Source of the DNA: BOG-1155 sp963717985
GTDB taxonomy: Bacteria > Desulfobacterota > Syntrophorhabdia > Syntrophorhabdales > WCHB1-27
Direction of reading: 5' to 3'
Assembly: GCA_963717985.1 (NCBI GenBank)
Contig: CAVQYC010000002.1
Coordinates: 372,001 to 436,000, forward strand
DNA: 64,000 nucleotides
This document shows, one piece after another, positions 51,050 through 60,413 of the stretch; the first letter of the stretch is position 1, and each line of letters begins with the position of its first letter. The notes under the pieces are model-generated. The model did no database searches, was not told the DNA's origin, and worked only from the letters and a program-made list of their open reading frames with translations. A program made the translations under genes and the position numbers.

Positions 51050-52819
51050 ATGAGTGATCGTGGGTTTTGCAGAGAGAGTGTCGATGCGATAGTAAAGAAT
51101 CTTCGCGGTTGCAGTTCCTGGCTGGCTGCTCTGAACGGTTCCACGGAAGATGATTTTCTCACTACCGGAAGGGACCTGAGGGCTGTGGCAACACACACGG
51201 GTCAGATCTCGACTACGGCCAAGTCGATCGCGGATCTCGTGAGCGGTCGGGCTCTTGAGGGATACATGAAGGCCCTGCAAGAGCTCTTTGAGCAGATGAA
51301 CACCTATCTCGATCTCTCCAGAAAACAACTCAACCGTAACAGCGACACGCTACTGGCTATCCTCAAGAACAGCGACAACATAGCCCTCCATCTCACCGGT
51401 TTCAACAGGATCGTTAAGCACCTGCGAATCTTGGGGATTTCGACAAGAATAGAAAGTGCCCGTCTCGTCGGCAGTCACGACGCCTTCAGCAATATCGCCG
51501 ACGACGTGAACAAGCTCTCGGAACTCATCAATTTAAGATCAGCCGGTATTTTGCAGGCAGTGATGTCGACACATAAGGTAATCAGCGAGACCCTTTCCAA
51601 AGTGAACCTGTTCGAAGCCGGACAACAGGGGCAGAGCCAGACCATGCTTGACGATATCATCAGGAACTTTCCCTCTCTTTCGGAGAAACATGAACTCTCT
51701 TCGACTACCGCCTACCATATCATAGGACGGTCCGAAGAGATATCCCGAAACATCGGTGAAATCGTCAGCTCTCTTCAGTTCCACGACATCACCCGCCAGC
51801 AGATAGAGCACGTAATAGAGGTAATTGATGAACTGTCCAACATGCTGAGCCCGAAAGAGAGGGAAAGTCTGCCGGATTCTTCCATCAGCAATGTGTGCAG
51901 ACTCCAGGTGAATCAATTGAATAACGCAAAACGTGAGTTCCTGTCCGCGATAGACGGGGCTATGGATAGCTTCCGCAGCATAGCCGGTAACGTGAGAGAG
52001 ATATCAAAAGAGGTGGCCGCGCTGGCAGGCGCAACAGGCGGATCGGGCGTCTCCTTCCTGGCAAGACTCAGGACGGATGTGGCGAAGATCATAGCGACGC
52101 TCAACGAAAACGAGGAGGCCAACCGTAGGGTGCTGGCGGCAGTCGAGAGCGTTGTCACCACGATAAGCGATCTTGCTACCTTCGTGGGTGGTATTGATGA
52201 GATAGGGGTGGACATAGACCTTCTTGCACTCAATGCCCAGATCAGAGCGGTCCAAACAGGCAGCGACGGTGCAGCCCTGGGAGTGCTCGCCGAGGCGGTG
52301 CGGAGTCTCTCCGACGATGCCCGGGGTCAGACCGCCCCGGTTTCTGAAACCCTCACTCATATCAGCGCCATCGCTCAGGGGCTTGGCAGGGCAGAAGCGG
52401 ACGAGGACGAGATCGAGAAACTGGATGAGATGGTAGAAAGACTCGGTGGGCTCCTCGATTCTCTCGCGGGCATGGACGGACAGGTCACCTCACTTGTTAA
52501 CCTGATGGAAGGAACGACGAACGAGGTCGAAATGGAGATAAAGAGCCTGATTTCCGGGATCACCGTTCACGAGAGGATGGAAAACGAGCTTGACAGGGTT
52601 GTTGCCGGGCTTGCCGAGATTGAGAGGGAGGCCGTGAAGCTCGGTTCCGCAACAGGTGAGAACCATGATACGGCATATCTGAAACAGCTTGAGCAACGGT
52701 ATACCATGCGCAAAGAACGGAGCATACATCACTCCAGCATTCACGCCAATGGACCGACAATACCTATTTTTCATAACGGGCCGGAAGAAGGTCTGGGTGA
52801 GAATGTGGAACTTTTCTAG
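51050..52819 (+). CDS. Soluble MCP-like coiled-coil protein with a CheZ-like motif
   Basis: 589 residues, no signal peptide or membrane helix, mostly helical with heptad-like spacing. Segments resemble methyl-accepting receptor helices (GVDIDLLALNAQIRAVQTGS, then GAALGVLAEAVRSLSDDARG, a diverged form of the LLALNAAIEAARAGE hairpin). Two receptor-like halves are suggested: around residues 120-160 (HLRILGISTRIESARLVGS) and 380-430. Near residue 242 is SLQFHDITRQQIEHV, which recalls the QDLTGQ phosphatase motif of CheZ. It opens the operon ahead of STAS, CheY and CheA. A scaffold, receptor or CheY-P phosphatase are all possible; the match to a named family is not certain. Confidence 0.75.
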   Translation: MSDRGFCRESVDAIVKNLRGCSSWLAALNGSTEDDFLTTGRDLRAVATHTGQISTTAKSIADLVSGRALEGYMKALQELFEQMNTYLDLSRKQLNRNSDTLLAILKNSDNIALHLTGFNRIVKHLRILGISTRIESARLVGSHDAFSNIADDVNKLSELINLRSAGILQAVMSTHKVISETLSKVNLFEAGQQGQSQTMLDDIIRNFPSLSEKHELSSTTAYHIIGRSEEISRNIGEIVSSLQFHDITRQQIEHVIEVIDELSNMLSPKERESLPDSSISNVCRLQVNQLNNAKREFLSAIDGAMDSFRSIAGNVREISKEVAALAGATGGSGVSFLARLRTDVAKIIATLNENEEANRRVLAAVESVVTTISDLATFVGGIDEIGVDIDLLALNAQIRAVQTGSDGAALGVLAEAVRSLSDDARGQTAPVSETLTHISAIAQGLGRAEADEDEIEKLDEMVERLGGLLDSLAGMDGQVTSLVNLMEGTTNEVEMEIKSLISGITVHERMENELDRVVAGLAEIEREAVKLGSATGENHDTAYLKQLEQRYTMRKERSIHHSSIHANGPTIPIFHNGPEEGLGENVELF

Positions 52820-52828
52820 GAGGACCTG

Positions 52829-53176
52829 ATGATCGACTTCATGCTGGAAGATACCGCTCGCGGACCAGCGCTCAAGTTGTGCGGCGACCTCACAATAGAG
52901 AATAGCAAAAGGCTCAAAACGATCCTTGTCGAATCGCTTGAGGGCAGAGAACGCCTTTCCCTTGATCTTGCCGGGGTAACGGCGGTTGACGCGGCAGGTT
53001 TTCAACTTCTATGGGCGGCCTTAAAGACTCCAGGCTACTCAAACCAAGACATCAACCCTTTTGAGAGCCTTCCAGAGGAGCTGAAACAGACGATGATGGA
53101 TGCGGGATATGCTCAACAGGACGGAACTGTATGCCGAATTCAGGCAGGTAATGTTCTTGCAAAGGGGGAAGGATAA
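52829..53176 (+). CDS. STAS-domain protein (anti-sigma antagonist-like)
   Basis: 115 residues. STAS fold: ALKLCGDLTIENSKRLKTIL, RLSLDLAGVTAVDAAGFQLL and a final helical part. In SpoIIAA-type proteins a Ser or Thr follows the Asp in DSSG or DTAG and is phosphorylated; here the motif is DAAG, so classic Ser phosphorylation is not expected at that site. STAS proteins occur regularly in deltaproteobacterial chemotaxis-like operons, where they are thought to join the signalling arrays. It starts 9 bp after the MCP-like gene and abuts cheY (stop and next ATG adjoin). Confidence 0.88.
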   Translation: MIDFMLEDTARGPALKLCGDLTIENSKRLKTILVESLEGRERLSLDLAGVTAVDAAGFQLLWAALKTPGYSNQDINPFESLPEELKQTMMDAGYAQQDGTVCRIQAGNVLAKGEG

Positions 53177-53542
53177 ATGGCCAAGACAATCATGACCGTC
53201 GACGATTCGGCCAGTATTCGCCAAATGGTCAGTTTTACCTTGAAAGGCGCCGGCTATGACGTCATTGAGGCAACTGACGGTCGGGATGCCCTATCCAAGT
53301 TGAACGGCAACCCCACCCACATGGTAATCACGGACCTTAATATGCCCCATCTCGACGGAATAGGGTTGATAGGGGAGTTGAGGAAAACACCTGCCTGCAA
53401 ATTTATCCCGATCATTATGCTTACCACGGAATCGCAGGACTCTAAAAAGCAGGAAGGCAAGGCAGCGGGCGCCACCGGCTGGATCGTAAAACCCTTCAAG
53501 GCGGAGCAGCTTCTCGCTGTGGTAAAGAAGGTGCTGGGATGA
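53177..53542 (+). CDS. cheY: CheY-like response regulator
   Basis: 121 residues, receiver domain alone. The acidic pair in IMTVDDSASIRQM, phospho-acceptor Asp in HMVITDLNMPHLDG, Thr in IIMLTTESQD and Lys in WIVKPFKAEQL are all present. It is phosphorylated by the CheA encoded next and would act on a motor or other target. Its stop overlaps the cheA start by 4 bp (ATGA). Confidence 0.95.
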   Translation: MAKTIMTVDDSASIRQMVSFTLKGAGYDVIEATDGRDALSKLNGNPTHMVITDLNMPHLDGIGLIGELRKTPACKFIPIIMLTTESQDSKKQEGKAAGATGWIVKPFKAEQLLAVVKKVLG

Positions 53543-55650
53543 TGGACACTCACGCAGAAGCGTTCAGAGAAGAGGCATACGAACTCCTGGGGGACCTTGA
53601 GACATCCCTCCTTGCCCTGGAAGAAGCGCCGGACGACATGGAGCTGATTCAAAGGATATTCCGCGATATGCATACGATCAAAGGCTCCGGCTCAATGTTC
53701 GGTTTTGATGATATCGCGCACTTTACCCATGAGATAGAGACGATCTATGACAAAGTGCGGGATGGAAAAATGTCGGTATCAAAAGAGCTTATTAACCTTA
53801 CCCTGCAGGCTAAAGATCAGATACGGCTGATGCTCGACATCACCCCCCATGACAGGGCCTCACAGGAGCCGATACTTCAGGAGACCATCCATGCCTTCAA
53901 AGAATTAGCCCAAGAAGATGAAGGAACAGCCTCCCCCCTGAGCCACACTTCGCCCTCCCCTGTAGAAGAGGTTTCAGCACCCCGGATGACCACCTACCGT
54001 ATCCGCTTCAAGCCATCACCGCACATCTTCCTCACAGGGACAAACCCTTTACTCCTTCTCGACGAACTCCGCACCTTAGGGGAGTGCAGAATAGCCGCCC
54101 AACTGGGTGCCATACCGTGTCTGGATGATATGGATCCCGAACGCTGCTATACATCCTGGGACATCATACTTACCACGGATAAGGGGATGGATGTCATAAA
54201 GGATGTCTTTATTTTCGTGGAAGGTGACTGTGAGCTGACGATCGATCAGATAGACAGCGCCTGCGAGATAGAGCCTGAACCGGACTACAAGAAGCTGGGT
54301 CAGATACTTACCGAACGGGGAGATATTACGGCAGAAGCGTTACAAGACACCCTCAGAGAAAAGAAATACATCGGAGAGATGCTCGTCGAAAAGGGACTCG
54401 TTACGTCCGATAAAGTGGAATCGGCCCTCTTAGAACAGCAGCACATGCGAAAGATGAGGGAGAGAACCCAGGCAAAGGACGAGGGAATATCGAGCATACG
54501 GGTGCCGGTGGAGAAGCTCGATATCCTTGTCAACCTTGTAGGGGAACTCGTGACTGTTCAGGCACGGTTAACCCAGACCGCTTCAGATCTCCATAATGCC
54601 GGGCTTGCCTCCATCGCGGAAGAGGTGGAGAGATTAACCGCTGAGCTGAGGGACACTACATTGAACGTCCGTATGCTCCCTATCGGCACCATCTTCGGCA
54701 AATTTAAAAGACTCGTTCACGACCTGTCCCAGGAGCTGGGAAAAAAGATAGAGTTGGTGACCGACGGTGCAGAGACAGAGCTTGACAAGACAGTGATAGA
54801 GAAACTCAACGATCCCCTCGTCCACCTAATCAGGAATTCCATAGATCATGGCATTGAACCTCCTGATGCGAGAATATCCGCAGGCAAGACCGCCACCGGG
54901 ACGATACGCCTCTCTGCAGTCCATTCAGGAGCACACGTGATAATCCGGATTCAGGATGACGGCAAGGGTCTGGATAAAGAGGCGATACTCTCGAAGGCAA
55001 TAGAGAAGGGCCTTGCCCATCCGGGAACGGACTTGACCGATAAAGAGGCATTCAATTTCATCTTTCTTCCCGGATTTTCCACGGCTGAGAGGGTTACCGG
55101 GGTATCGGGTCGGGGTGTTGGGATGGATGTGGTGAAGAAAGGCATCGATGCCTTACGGGGTACCATCGATATCGGCAGTCAGAAGGGCGCTGGAGCAACA
55201 GTGACAATTAAGCTGCCTCTCACGCTTGCCATCGTGGAAGGACTGCTCGTAGAGATCGAAGATAACCGTTTTGTTCTTCCCCTGTCCGTTGTGGAAGAAT
55301 GTGTGGAGCTGACCCGTGAGGACGTGAAGAAATCCCATGGACGTAATATAGCTAACATCCGGGGGGAGATTGTTCCCTACATCAGGCTCCGGAGGGAGTT
55401 TAAAATTGCCGGCCAGACACCCCCTATCGAACAGATCGTGGTGGCCGGGGTAAACGGGAACAGGATCGGTTTTGTCGTTGATAAGGTGATAGGGGGACAT
55501 CAGACGGTGATCAAGAAGCTCGGCAACATCTATAAGAACGTGGAGGCCATATCCGGAGCCACCATTCTGGGTGACGGAACGGTGGCATTGATTGTGGACG
55601 TGGCGAAGGTGGCGAAAAATGTGGAGCTGACGGAAGCGGTGTTTAATTGA
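53539..55650 (+). CDS. cheA: Chemotaxis histidine kinase CheA with tandem MshEN-like repeat
   Basis: 703 residues. P1/Hpt domain with phospho-His45 in MHTIKGSGSMFG. In the place of the usual P2 lies a 90-residue domain (about 150-240; TYRIRFKPSPHIFLTGTNPL). Residues 250-300 hold two 24-residue repeats of the type LGQILTERGDITAEALQDTL and IGEMLVEKGLVTSDKVESAL, which resemble MshEN/GspE-N motifs. Then P3 dimerisation, P4 kinase (HLIRNSIDHGIEPPD, DDGKGLD, GRGVGMDVVKKGI) and the P5 CheW-like domain. It autophosphorylates in response to receptors and passes phosphate to CheY and CheB. Its immediate downstream receptor gene is interrupted by an insertion sequence. Confidence 0.95.
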   Translation: MMDTHAEAFREEAYELLGDLETSLLALEEAPDDMELIQRIFRDMHTIKGSGSMFGFDDIAHFTHEIETIYDKVRDGKMSVSKELINLTLQAKDQIRLMLDITPHDRASQEPILQETIHAFKELAQEDEGTASPLSHTSPSPVEEVSAPRMTTYRIRFKPSPHIFLTGTNPLLLLDELRTLGECRIAAQLGAIPCLDDMDPERCYTSWDIILTTDKGMDVIKDVFIFVEGDCELTIDQIDSACEIEPEPDYKKLGQILTERGDITAEALQDTLREKKYIGEMLVEKGLVTSDKVESALLEQQHMRKMRERTQAKDEGISSIRVPVEKLDILVNLVGELVTVQARLTQTASDLHNAGLASIAEEVERLTAELRDTTLNVRMLPIGTIFGKFKRLVHDLSQELGKKIELVTDGAETELDKTVIEKLNDPLVHLIRNSIDHGIEPPDARISAGKTATGTIRLSAVHSGAHVIIRIQDDGKGLDKEAILSKAIEKGLAHPGTDLTDKEAFNFIFLPGFSTAERVTGVSGRGVGMDVVKKGIDALRGTIDIGSQKGAGATVTIKLPLTLAIVEGLLVEIEDNRFVLPLSVVEECVELTREDVKKSHGRNIANIRGEIVPYIRLRREFKIAGQTPPIEQIVVAGVNGNRIGFVVDKVIGGHQTVIKKLGNIYKNVEAISGATILGDGTVALIVDVAKVAKNVELTEAVFN

Positions 55651-55865
55651 TTTAGTCTTTAGAATAAATGGTTATCGATAGGGAGGCAGGTATGAAAAGC
55701 TTTAGAGATTGGAAAATATCAACGAAAATAATGGGGATTTCAGTTTTCACGATTGTGCTGGTCGTATCGGGCATACTGTTTTATCTTTTGCCCCTCGTTG
55801 AAAAAAAGTTGCTGGACGAGAAGAAGAGCGCCACGAAAAATGTGGTGGATGTTGCCTATACTCTA

Positions 55866-57001
55866 GTGTACTGTCTCAGTAATATATTTACAATAGCCTT
55901 TGCTTGTGCTATACTTGGTGCATGTGGAAACCAGCCAATAAGCTCATGATGACGGAAGAACAGCAAAGAACATTGGAAGCTTGGATTCGTGCGAAAAAGA
56001 CGCCTCAAAGAGTAGTCCTCCGTTCCCGTATTTGCCTGCTTGCCGCAAGGGGTCTCTCGCATAACGCCATCGCTAAGGAATTGGACGCCTCTCGCCCCAC
56101 GGTTCTGTTGTGGACAAACCGATTTAGAGCGAAAGGCATTTCAGGATTGGCTGAAGATGCTCCTCATGGTCCCAGTTCAAGGCAACTCGATCCGAAAAAG
56201 GTTGATGCCATCGTGGAAGCTACCCTCCATACAACGCCTGCCGATTCAACCCACTGGTCGACGAGAACTATGGCAAAGGCTCATGGCGTCAGCCATGCGA
56301 CCGTGCAACGCATCTGGGACGCCCATGGCTTGCAGCCGCACCGCGTGGAGACCTTCAAGTTATCCAAAGACAAGCGATTCGTGGAAAAACTGACGGATGT
56401 TGTAGGCGTCTATCTGAATCCGCCCGACAAGGCGGTGGTGCTATGCGTCGATGAAAAGACCCAGGTGCAGGCGCTCGATAGGACGCAACCGGGTCTGCCT
56501 ATGAAGAAAGGGCGCTGCGGAACAATGACGCACGATTACCGACGCAACGGTACTACCTGTCTTTTTGCTGCGATGAACCTGTTGGAAGGAAAAGTTATCG
56601 GCTCCTGTTATCCCCGGCACAGGAACACGGAATTCCTAAAGTTTCTCCGCAAGATCAACCGGGAAGTGCCCCAGAAATTGGCAATTCACTTGATCCTGGA
56701 TAATTATGGAACGCACGGCCACCCAAATGTGAAAATGTGGCTTGAAAAGCATCCTCGCTTTGCCCTTCACTTCACACCCACAAGCTCATCCTGGTTGAAT
56801 CTGGTAGAACGTTGGTTTGGAGAAATCACACGGAAAAGAATCCGTCGGGGAGTATTCAAAAGCGTGCCGGAACTGGTAGCCGCCATCGAAGAGTACATCC
56901 GGCTCTACAACGAGAACCCCAAGCCTTTTGTTTGGACGAAGAAAGCGGAAGATATCGTCAAGAAGGTGGCCCGTTGTAAAGCCGTTACTGAGACAGTGCA
57001 C
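55866..57001 (+). mobile_element. IS630/Tc1-family insertion sequence, 1136 bp, intact
   Basis: Ends are near-perfect 17-bp inverted repeats, GTGTACTGTCTCAGTAA on the left and, inverted, GTGCACTGTCTCAGTAA on the right, each bordered by TA. The TA at 55864-55865 and 57002-57003 is the target duplication typical of IS630/Tc1/mariner elements. The single transposase gene is intact, and both host-gene halves are unmutated, so the insertion looks recent. Confidence 0.93.
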
Positions 57002-57004
57002 TAG
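55922..57004 (+). CDS. IS630-family transposase
   Basis: About 360 residues. N-terminal helix-turn-helix domains: CLLAARGLSHNAIAKELDAS with RPTVLLWTNRF, and a second AKAHGVSHATVQRIWDAHGL. The DDE catalytic core is complete: first Asp in VVLCVDEKTQVQALDRTQ, second in LILDNYGTHGHP, and Glu in WLNLVERWFGEITRK. The TAG stop lies at the very end of the element, overlapping the target TA. The ATG at 55922 is chosen; a TTG 18 bp earlier or ATGs 24-27 bp later are also possible. Confidence 0.93.
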   Translation: MWKPANKLMMTEEQQRTLEAWIRAKKTPQRVVLRSRICLLAARGLSHNAIAKELDASRPTVLLWTNRFRAKGISGLAEDAPHGPSSRQLDPKKVDAIVEATLHTTPADSTHWSTRTMAKAHGVSHATVQRIWDAHGLQPHRVETFKLSKDKRFVEKLTDVVGVYLNPPDKAVVLCVDEKTQVQALDRTQPGLPMKKGRCGTMTHDYRRNGTTCLFAAMNLLEGKVIGSCYPRHRNTEFLKFLRKINREVPQKLAIHLILDNYGTHGHPNVKMWLEKHPRFALHFTPTSSSWLNLVERWFGEITRKRIRRGVFKSVPELVAAIEEYIRLYNENPKPFVWTKKAEDIVKKVARCKAVTETVH

Positions 57005-58634
57005 TTGCGTCGTTTGAAGCCAAAGTCGAATCCGGTGAATTAAAGCTTGAGGAAGCTCAGAAAAGGGCAATTGCAAGCGTTAAAAGCCTCCGTTACCAAG
57101 GAAACGAGTACTATTTCATAAACGATGTGAACGGAATAATGCTGATGCATGCAATGAAACAGGAATTGAACGGAAAGAACGTGATGGCCGAGAAGGATTC
57201 CAACGGCAAGTTCATGTTCCGGGAAATGCTCGATGTCGCTAAGAGCAAGGGCGAAGGATTTGTCGATTACTATTGGCCCAAACCGAACGAAACCAAGCCC
57301 TCGCCAAAGCTTACTTTCGTAAAGTCATTCACTCAATGGGGCTGGATCATAGGGACCGGTATCTATATCGATGATGTGAATGCCGAGATCTCAAAGATGC
57401 AGACCCAGATCATTACTTCAACGGTAGCCATTGCAGTACTGATCTTAGTTATTGCCTTTTTTGTCTCGAAGATGATCACAAATGCTTTAGGGAAGGCCGT
57501 TGTTATGGCAAGAGAACTTTCCGAAGGAAACCTGTCACTGGAAATCGAGGTGAACAGCGGAGACGAAGCAGGTCAATTACTTTCCGGAATGAAGAATATG
57601 ATGGAAAAGTTGAAGGACGTTGTTACGGATGTCAAAAATGCCGCGGATAACGTCGCTTCGGCGAGCCAGCAGATGAGCAGCAGCTCTCAGCAAATGTCCC
57701 AGGGCGCCACGGAACAGGCGGCTTCTGCGGAAGAAGTCTCTTCCTCCATGGAGGAAATGGTTTCCAATATCAAACAGAACGCTGATAACGCCCAGCAGAC
57801 GGAAAAGATCGCGTTAAAGTCCGCCCAGGATGCGCAGGATGGGGGCAATGCAGTGGTAGAGACGGTATCTGCAATGAAACAGATCGCCACGAAAATCGCT
57901 ATCATCGAGGAGATTGCCCGTCAGACTAATCTTCTGGCTCTCAACGCAGCGATTGAAGCGGCAAGGGCAGGTGAGCACGGAAAGGGTTTTGCAGTGGTCG
58001 CGACCGAAGTCCGAAAACTTGCAGAGAGAAGCCAGACAGCAGCAGCAGAGATCAACAAACTGTCTGCGAGCAGCGTTGAAGTTGCAGAGAGGGCAGGTGA
58101 GATGCTGATGAAAACGGTTCCCGACATACGGAAGACAGCCGAGCTTGTGAGCGAGATCAATGCTTCCAGCAGCGAACAGGATACGGGGGCACAGCAGATC
58201 AACAAAGCCATCCAGCAGCTCGATCAGGTAATCCAGCAGAATGCATCCGTCACGGAGGAGATGGCTTCCACAGCCGAGGAGCTTACCTCCCAGGCAGAAC
58301 AATTGCAGGATACGGTAGCCTTCTTCAGAATAGATACCGACACCAAGCAAGCGAGAAGGGTTGATTCGACTGCGATGAAGGCGGCCCATAAACCATCCGC
58401 ATCTGTGGGATATCCGAAGGTTTATAGGGCGGAGACGTCAAATAATGGCAATCGTGCAGGCCGGAAAGGCATAACAGTCGACCTGGGCAGTGGCCGGGAC
58501 AGCATAGATGAGGAGTTTGAGAGACTTTAATGAAGCTCGAAGCGGAGTATCGGAGTATCGGCGAAAAAGCATCAAAACATCACCGGTGCTTCGGTTCGTC
58601 CCATCGTCGGTTCAGATAAGATACGGAGGGGACC

Positions 58635-59150
58635 ATGAGTGTAGCATCGATAACCGATACGAAGCAGTACCTGACATTCCAGCTTGGTGAAGAGGCATTT
58701 GCAGTGGATGTCTCCCACGTGAGGGAGATACTGGAGTTTACGACCGTGGCAAAGGTGCCGAGGACCCCGGGATACATGAGGGGTGTCATAAATTTAAGAG
58801 GCAGCGTTGTGCCCGTCCTCGACATGAGGCTCAAGTTTGGCCTCAGCCAGACTGAAAAGACGGTCGATACCTGCATCATCGTCGTAGAGGTGTTCTTTGA
58901 AGACGAGAATACGATAGTGGGTGCACTGGTAGACTCGGTCCAGGAGGTATTGGAACTGGAGCCGGATCAGATAGAGCCTGCCCCCAGGATAGGGACACAG
59001 CTTAAGACAGAGTTCATCAAAGGTATGGGAAAAAGAGACGACCGGTTCATCATCCTGCTCGACATAGATAAGGTCTTCTCCTCTGAAGAACTCGCCGTAA
59101 TTGCGGAGACGGAAGGAGAGGAAAGCCTCAAAAAAGCAGGTAATGAGTAA
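58635..59150 (+). CDS. cheW: CheW coupling protein
   Basis: 171 residues. CheW fold: YLTFQLGEEAFAVDVSHVRE, ILEFTTVAKVPRTPGYMRGV, INLRGSVVPVLDMRLKFGL and the second half FEDENTIVGALVDSVQEVLEL. CheW links receptors to CheA. The ATG follows ACGGAGGGG. About 100 bp separate it from the split receptor gene, including a tandem GGAGTATC. It is the only CheW in the operon and so serves whatever receptors remain, perhaps the soluble MCP-like protein or receptors encoded elsewhere. Confidence 0.96.
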   Translation: MSVASITDTKQYLTFQLGEEAFAVDVSHVREILEFTTVAKVPRTPGYMRGVINLRGSVVPVLDMRLKFGLSQTEKTVDTCIIVVEVFFEDENTIVGALVDSVQEVLELEPDQIEPAPRIGTQLKTEFIKGMGKRDDRFIILLDIDKVFSSEELAVIAETEGEESLKKAGNE

Positions 59151-59233
59151 AAAAGCAAAACGAGACGAGAGAGAGATGTTATCTTCTCGTCGTCTCATGA
59201 TGTGTCAGGGATTGTGTGGACCGAGAAGAGACG

Positions 59234-60391
59234 ATGGCGAACAGCGGAGAGATACTGATCGTAGAAGACAGCAGGCTGCAGGCTGAGACTCTTGCTCAGA
59301 TACTCCTGCAGGAAGGGTACACCGTGAAGACTGCCCCTGACGGGTTGGAAGGACTTTCGATGTTTGCCCAATCACAGCCGAATCTCGTCATCAGCGATGT
59401 CTGGATGCCCAAAATGAACGGCTACGAGTTGTGCCGTGCACTGAAAAACGACAAAACGGCAAAGAGTATTCCCATAATACTGCTTACCTCGGTCTCTAAG
59501 TTTGAAAATATTCTGAACGGCCTGAATGCGGGTGCCGACTACTATCTCACCAAACCCTACAGCAAAAGTCTGCTGCTCTCCATGGTCAAGTCCATATTCT
59601 CGAAATTGGAGGTCAACCATGGAGGGGGCAATGGACACGTTCTTGACGAGTTAGTCCCCGGCATTTCACTATCTTCCCGTCAAATACTCAACTTCCTTTA
59701 TTCGACCTACGAAAATGTCCTGTACCAGAATGAAACTCTTGCACAAACCAAACAAGAGCTGGTGAGACTGAACAGCCGGCTTGAGGAAAGGGTAAAAGAA
59801 AAAACCGAGTCCATAAAAAAGACATTAAACGGTATCGTCATCGCTCTGTCTACGGCGGTAGAGATTCGGGACCCTTACACGGCAGGCCACCAATCAAGAG
59901 TTGCCCAACTGGCAGGAGCCATAGGGCGGCAATTAGGTCTCTGCGAAGAACATTGTGAAGGCATCAGGGTTACGGGGCTTCTTCACGATATCGGCAAGAT
60001 CATCGTTCCCGCGGAAATTCTCTGCAAGCCGAGCAGACTGACCGAGTACGAGTTGCACTTCATTAAGGCCCATCCCCAGGCCGGGTATGATATCCTGAAA
60101 GGAATCGAGTTTCCCTGGCCCATAGCCACCGCGGTCATCCAACACCATGAGAGGATAAACGGGTCAGGGTATCCATCGGGGCTTACGGGCCGGGAAATTA
60201 TTATTGAAGCAAAAATACTGGCCGTTGCCGATGTCATCGAATCGATGGCCTCTCACCGGCCCTACCGTCCCTCCCGCGGCATTGAGCCGGCCCTGCAGGA
60301 GATTTCCCGAAACAAAGGAGCCTTATACGCAGCCGAGGTCGTTGATGCGTCATTGAGACTCTTTAGAGAGAAGGGGTTTAAGTTTGAATAA
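59234..60391 (+). CDS. Response regulator with HD-GYP phosphodiesterase domain
   Basis: 385 residues. Receiver (1-125): ILIVEDSRLQAETLAQIL, Asp in LVISDVWMPKMNGYE, Lys in YYLTKPYSKS. A coiled-coil stretch follows (LAQTKQELVRLNSRLEERV), then HD-GYP: AGHQSRVAQLAGAIGRQLG, LLHDIGKIIVP (HD), HHERINGSGYPSGLTGREI (GYP) and AKILAVADVIESMASHRPYR. HD-GYP enzymes hydrolyse c-di-GMP. The ATG at 59234 gives the usual short lead before the receiver; a GTG 18 bases earlier is possible. Its presence inside a chemotaxis operon ties CheA signalling to c-di-GMP levels. Confidence 0.93.
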   Translation: MANSGEILIVEDSRLQAETLAQILLQEGYTVKTAPDGLEGLSMFAQSQPNLVISDVWMPKMNGYELCRALKNDKTAKSIPIILLTSVSKFENILNGLNAGADYYLTKPYSKSLLLSMVKSIFSKLEVNHGGGNGHVLDELVPGISLSSRQILNFLYSTYENVLYQNETLAQTKQELVRLNSRLEERVKEKTESIKKTLNGIVIALSTAVEIRDPYTAGHQSRVAQLAGAIGRQLGLCEEHCEGIRVTGLLHDIGKIIVPAEILCKPSRLTEYELHFIKAHPQAGYDILKGIEFPWPIATAVIQHHERINGSGYPSGLTGREIIIEAKILAVADVIESMASHRPYRPSRGIEPALQEISRNKGALYAAEVVDASLRLFREKGFKFE

Positions 60392-60413
60392 GGAAGGTCG
60401 GGAATCAACGACG

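Larger units (their letters stand above)
55692..58530 (+). pseudogene. Methyl-accepting chemotaxis protein gene split by IS630-family insertion
   Basis: Joining 55692-55865 to 57004-58530 restores one frame of 566 residues with no loss. The product has an N-terminal helix (IMGISVFTIVLVVSGILFYL), a single-Cache-type sensor (VDVAYTLVASFEAKVESGEL across the junction; YFINDVNGIMLMHAM; FVKSFTQWGWIIGTGIYIDD), a second helix, HAMP, and the receptor signalling hairpin with EIARQTNLLALNAAIEAARA. The restored start is the ATG at 55692 after GGAGG. The insertion falls after codon 58, so no full receptor is made from this allele. A fragment starting at 57127 could be translated but would lack the first helix. 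Confidence 0.92.
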
